Program-made: the position numbers and the translations under genes | Shown here: positions 7,335 to 10,512 of the stretch, in pieces | How positions within the stretch are numbered: the stretch's first letter is position 1 | Layout: every line of letters begins with the position of its first letter | From: Tannerella sp. | Lineage (GTDB): Bacteria; Bacteroidota; Bacteroidia; Bacteroidales; Tannerellaceae | Reading direction: 5' to 3' | DNA length: 10,512 nucleotides | Assembly: GCA_031260095.1 (NCBI GenBank) | Contig: JAIRKN010000148.1 | Location: forward strand, 1 to 10,512 | The notes under the pieces: model-generated | What the model saw: only the letters and a program-made list of their open reading frames with translations | The model's database searches: none | What the model was told of the DNA's origin: nothing

Positions 7335-9302
7335 ATGATAAACGATAATATTAAGCAACTGATTGAGATCTCCCGCAAATACGGAAGCGACGACCGCTAT
7401 GTGATTGCCGGAGGAGGTAACACATCTTACAAGGATGATGAAAAATTATGGGTAAAAGCAAGCGGTCATGCACTCGCAACCATTACGGAAGACGGTTTTG
7501 CCATTCTCGACCGGAAAAAACTGAATGTCATATCCGAAAAGAAATACAGCTCTGATGCAGCTAAACGCGAAGAAGAGGTGAAAAATGACCTGGCAGCCGC
7601 ATGTATCACAAAAGACCGTCGCCCTTCCGTCGAAACATCCATGCACAATGCGATCGGCTATGCTTTTATCGTTCATCTTCATCCCACCATGGTAAACGGG
7701 TTGATGTGCAGCAAAAATGCCGAATCGGAAACAAAACAACTGTTTGGAAACGAAGCGGTATATATTCCTTACACCGACCCGGGATATGTATTGTTTAAAG
7801 AGGTTGAAACACGGATCAATACGCATCGGAAAAAGACCGGGAAGCATCCGTCGATCATTTTACTGCAAAATCATGGTATTTTCGTAGGAGCGGATACGAC
7901 CAAAGAGATAGAAACCATATACAAACAGGTAATCGGCAAAATAGAGAAAAAAGCGGCAGCCGGACGAACGGCTAAGGATGAAAAGATCTGCGACTGCGTA
8001 CAGGAAATCATACCGGCCATACGCATGATGGTAAGCAAGTATGACGGACTGAAAACATTGAAAGTACGAAACAACAGCCGGATCAGAAAATTCGCCTCGT
8101 CGGAAAAGGAATTTGCAAAAATCGCGGCTCCGTTTACACCGGACGTTATCGTATACTGCAAGTCCAAATATATCCGGCTGGCAAACACAAGCAAAGACGA
8201 CCTGCTGAAAAAAGCGCAGAAAGAAATAGATAACTATGTGAAGAAAAACGGGTACACGCCGAAAGTGTTGGTCATTGAAGACATTGGGCTGGTAGCCATT
8301 GGCGACAACGCCGCCGGATGCGACATTATTCTGGACGTGTACGAGGATCTGATGAAAGTAACTGAAATCGCTCAATCTTTTGGGGGAGAACATCCCATGA
8401 CAAAAAAACAAATAGACTTCATCGACCATTGGGAAGTTGAAAACTACCGTCGTAAAGTAAGCGCCGGAAATGCTTCGGGACGTGTGGAAAATAAAACAAT
8501 CATAGTCACAGGAGCCGCCCAGGGATTCGGCGAAGGTATTGCGGAATGTTTACTGAAAGAAGGCGCTAACATTGTCGTGGCCGACCTGAACGAAACAGCA
8601 GGCCATGCGACGGCAGAGCGTTTTTTAAGCCGCTGCAAAACGAACCGGGTACTGTTTGTAAAAACAAATGTCGCCGATACTGCAAGCCTGCGAAACCTGA
8701 TACATGAAACGGTTTGTAACTTCGGAGGACTGGATGTTTTTATTAGTAACGCAGGCGTGCTGCGCGCCGGAGGACTGGAAGACATGACGCCGGAGGATTT
8801 TGAGTTTGTAACAAAAATAAATTATAACGCATACTTCTACTGCACACAAGCAGCGTCGCGCGTGATGAAGCTTCAGAACGAATACGCCCCGGAGTATTAT
8901 GGCGATATCATCCAGATCAACTCAAAATCCGGTCTGCGCGGCTCCAAAGCAAACTTCGCGTATGCAGGCGGCAAGTTTGGAGGCGTTGGGCTGACGCAGT
9001 CATTTGCCCTTGAACTGGCTCCATTCCGAATCAAAGTCAATTCGGTCTGCCCCGGTAATTTTTATGAAGGCCCGTTATGGTCCAACCCCGAAAACGGTTT
9101 GTTCAAGCAATACCTGGAAGCAGGAAAAGTACCCGGCGCTAAAACAATCGGGGACGTTCGCAAATTCTATATGAATCAGGTACCCATGCGCAAAGGAACC
9201 GGCCCGGAAGATGTTGCCAAAGCCGTACTTTATCTTATCGACCAGACATGCGAAACCGGACAGGCCATTCCCGTAACAGGAGGACAGGTCATGCTAAACT
9301 AA
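7335..9302 (+). CDS. Bifunctional class II aldolase / short-chain dehydrogenase fusion
   Basis: This two-enzyme protein of 655 aa is somewhat shorter than the YuxG/RhaEW-type fusions (about 690). The N-terminal class II aldolase module (about 1-365) has the phosphate-binding-type GGGNTSYK (26-33), likely catalytic Glu100, metal ligands His114 and His116 in VHLHPT, and His180 in QNHGIF. It should cleave a ketose phosphate or similar compound, typically releasing dihydroxyacetone phosphate. The C-terminal SDR module (about 384-655) has TGAAQGFG (392-399), SNAG (471-474), Ser530 and Tyr543/Lys547 in YAGGK. Its stretches IIQINSKSG, KFGGVGLTQSFALELA and the end PVTGGQVM closely resemble sorbitol-6-phosphate dehydrogenase SrlD as I remember it. 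This SDR may therefore act on a polyol phosphate rather than on lactaldehyde (inference). It lies 28 bp after the PHP gene and 25 bp before the SorE-like gene. Both active sites look intact. Confidence 0.9.
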   Translation: MINDNIKQLIEISRKYGSDDRYVIAGGGNTSYKDDEKLWVKASGHALATITEDGFAILDRKKLNVISEKKYSSDAAKREEEVKNDLAAACITKDRRPSVETSMHNAIGYAFIVHLHPTMVNGLMCSKNAESETKQLFGNEAVYIPYTDPGYVLFKEVETRINTHRKKTGKHPSIILLQNHGIFVGADTTKEIETIYKQVIGKIEKKAAAGRTAKDEKICDCVQEIIPAIRMMVSKYDGLKTLKVRNNSRIRKFASSEKEFAKIAAPFTPDVIVYCKSKYIRLANTSKDDLLKKAQKEIDNYVKKNGYTPKVLVIEDIGLVAIGDNAAGCDIILDVYEDLMKVTEIAQSFGGEHPMTKKQIDFIDHWEVENYRRKVSAGNASGRVENKTIIVTGAAQGFGEGIAECLLKEGANIVVADLNETAGHATAERFLSRCKTNRVLFVKTNVADTASLRNLIHETVCNFGGLDVFISNAGVLRAGGLEDMTPEDFEFVTKINYNAYFYCTQAASRVMKLQNEYAPEYYGDIIQINSKSGLRGSKANFAYAGGKFGGVGLTQSFALELAPFRIKVNSVCPGNFYEGPLWSNPENGLFKQYLEAGKVPGAKTIGDVRKFYMNQVPMRKGTGPEDVAKAVLYLIDQTCETGQAIPVTGGQVMLN

Positions 9303-9327
9303 TAATTAATCATATCATTCAATTAAC

Positions 9328-10512
9328 GTGAAAACAAAAGCAGTACGATTATACGGAAAAAACGATCTTCGGTTGGAGACGTTTGAATTGCCTGCCATCA
9401 AGGAGGATGAGATCTTGGCAAAAGTAATATGCGACAGTATTTGTATGTCGTCATACAAAGCTACACATGAAGCCGACATACATAAACGGGTGCCACGCGA
9501 TGTGGCGCAGAACCCGGTTATCATCGGCCATGAATTTGCAGGAGAACTGATAGAAGTCGGCAGTAAATGGAAAAATAAATTCAAACCCGGAGAAAAGTTT
9601 TCCATACAACCTGCACTGAATGATCCGAACGGCCCGGTTGGCCCGCTAAGCGCACCCGGTTACTCATACCGCTATATCGGCGGCGACGCTACCTGTGTAG
9701 TAATCCCAAATGAAGTGATGGAAAATGATTGTCTGCTGCACTATACGGGCAAAGGTTTCTATCCGGCCTCCCTGTCAGAGCCTCTGTCGTGCGTCATCGG
9801 AGCGATGCACGCGAATTATCATACCGAACAGGGCTCCTACATTCATCAAATGGAAATAAAGGAGGGGGGAAACATGGCCATTCTCGCCGGAGTCGGCCCC
9901 ATGGGACTGGCTGCGATCAATTATGCCATCCATCGCCCCGACAGAAAACCGAAATTCATGATTGTAACGGATATAGACCAGGCAAGGTTAGACCGGGCGG
10001 CACTGCTATACAGTCCGGAAGAAGCAGCCCAAAACGGTATCGAATTGAAATATATCAATACCGGAGATATGGAAGATCCTTTAGCGGAACTTCATGCCAT
10101 GACCGGCGGCTACGGATATGACGACGTCTTCGTATTTGCCCCGGTAGCCCCGATTATCGAACAGGCAGATGCCATTCTTGCGGTAGACGGATGTCTGAAC
10201 TTCTTCGCCGGTCCTGCCAAAACCGATTTCAAAGCGCCTTTCAACTTCTACAACGTGCACTATGCAAGAACACACATCGTCGGAACAAGCGGCGGAAACA
10301 ACGACGACATGGTAGAAGCGCTCGACATGATGAGCAAAGGTCTCGACCCGGCCGGATTAATCACCCACATCGGGGGCCTCAACGCCGTAATAGATACGAC
10401 CATGAATCTACCCCATATACCGGGCGGCAAAAAACTGATCTACACACATATCGACATGCCGCTGACTCCCATTACCGAATTTGAGGAAAAAGGACAATCG
10501 AATCCCGTATAT
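9328..10512 (+). CDS. SorE-like zinc-dependent medium-chain dehydrogenase (3' end outside window)
   Basis: This is an NAD(P)-dependent medium-chain dehydrogenase, open for 395 codons to the window edge. Homologues are a little over 400 aa, so only the last few residues should be missing. The start is GTG at 9328, followed by KTKAVRLYGKNDLRLETFEL, a typical family N-terminus; no ATG fits there. Likely zinc ligands are Cys39 (or Cys35) in CDSICMSS, His68/Glu69 in GHEFAG and Glu151 in SEPLSC. The four-cysteine structural zinc loop of alcohol dehydrogenases is absent. The Rossmann motif is GVGPMG (188-193), with Asp215 after strand two suggesting NAD preference. Long stretches such as DGCLNFFAGP, VGTSGGNNDDM and GGKKLIYT match the L-sorbose-1-phosphate reductase (SorE) family as I remember it, which interconverts sorbose-1-phosphate and glucitol-6-phosphate. 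The true substrate may be another ketose or polyol phosphate. Confidence 0.88.
   Translation, partial: MKTKAVRLYGKNDLRLETFELPAIKEDEILAKVICDSICMSSYKATHEADIHKRVPRDVAQNPVIIGHEFAGELIEVGSKWKNKFKPGEKFSIQPALNDPNGPVGPLSAPGYSYRYIGGDATCVVIPNEVMENDCLLHYTGKGFYPASLSEPLSCVIGAMHANYHTEQGSYIHQMEIKEGGNMAILAGVGPMGLAAINYAIHRPDRKPKFMIVTDIDQARLDRAALLYSPEEAAQNGIELKYINTGDMEDPLAELHAMTGGYGYDDVFVFAPVAPIIEQADAILAVDGCLNFFAGPAKTDFKAPFNFYNVHYARTHIVGTSGGNNDDMVEALDMMSKGLDPAGLITHIGGLNAVIDTTMNLPHIPGGKKLIYTHIDMPLTPITEFEEKGQSNPVY

Noticed and set aside
6722..7378. Antisense open frame of 218 codons spanning the PHP and aldolase gene junction
   Set aside because: It overlaps two supported genes; the translation is rich in Phe/Ile/Cys with no family features and no promoter is seen.
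7335..9302. Assignment as the rhamnose-pathway RhaEW protein
   Set aside because: No rhamnose isomerase or kinase gene is nearby, and the SDR half resembles SrlD more than a lactaldehyde dehydrogenase.

Overview
The window looks like chromosomal DNA from a Bacteroidota (Bacteroidales-like) bacterium. The single clear promoter has the TTG / TAnnTTTG form used by the Bacteroides-type sigma factor. Genes lack strong Shine-Dalgarno sequences, spacers are AT-rich, and the proteins read like gut Bacteroidales homologues. All seven recognised genes lie on the + strand and fill almost the whole window. No RNA genes, mobile elements or CRISPR arrays were seen.

Layout: a GntR/HutC-type regulator with a UTRA ligand domain (23-730) is followed by a 174-bp AT-rich regulatory gap (731-904). 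The gap holds an inverted repeat, a perfect palindrome sharing its half-site, and the Bacteroidota promoter. Downstream is a tight run of six genes with spacers of 13, 36, -1, 28 and 25 bp, most likely one operon: E2 acyltransferase (905-2233), E3 dihydrolipoamide dehydrogenase (2247-3611), a single-chain E1 alpha-beta fusion (3648-6125), a PHP-like metallohydrolase (6125-7306), a class II aldolase fused to a short-chain dehydrogenase (7335-9302), and a SorE-like medium-chain dehydrogenase starting at GTG (9328 to the window edge).

Interpretation: E2, E3 and E1 form a complete 2-oxoacid dehydrogenase-type complex, which decarboxylates or cleaves a carbonyl substrate, passes the acyl group through lipoate to CoA, and makes NADH. 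Here it is placed with sugar-phosphate enzymes rather than with central metabolism. The SDR half of the fusion resembles sorbitol-6-phosphate dehydrogenase (SrlD), and the last gene resembles L-sorbose-1-phosphate reductase (SorE). The aldolase module would split a phosphorylated ketose or acid. The likely meaning is an inducible catabolic pathway for a carbohydrate, polyol or related compound, controlled by the neighbouring GntR protein, ending partly in an acyl-CoA. The substrate cannot be read from the sequence. No transporter, kinase or lipoate-attaching enzyme is visible, so parts of the pathway probably lie downstream or elsewhere.
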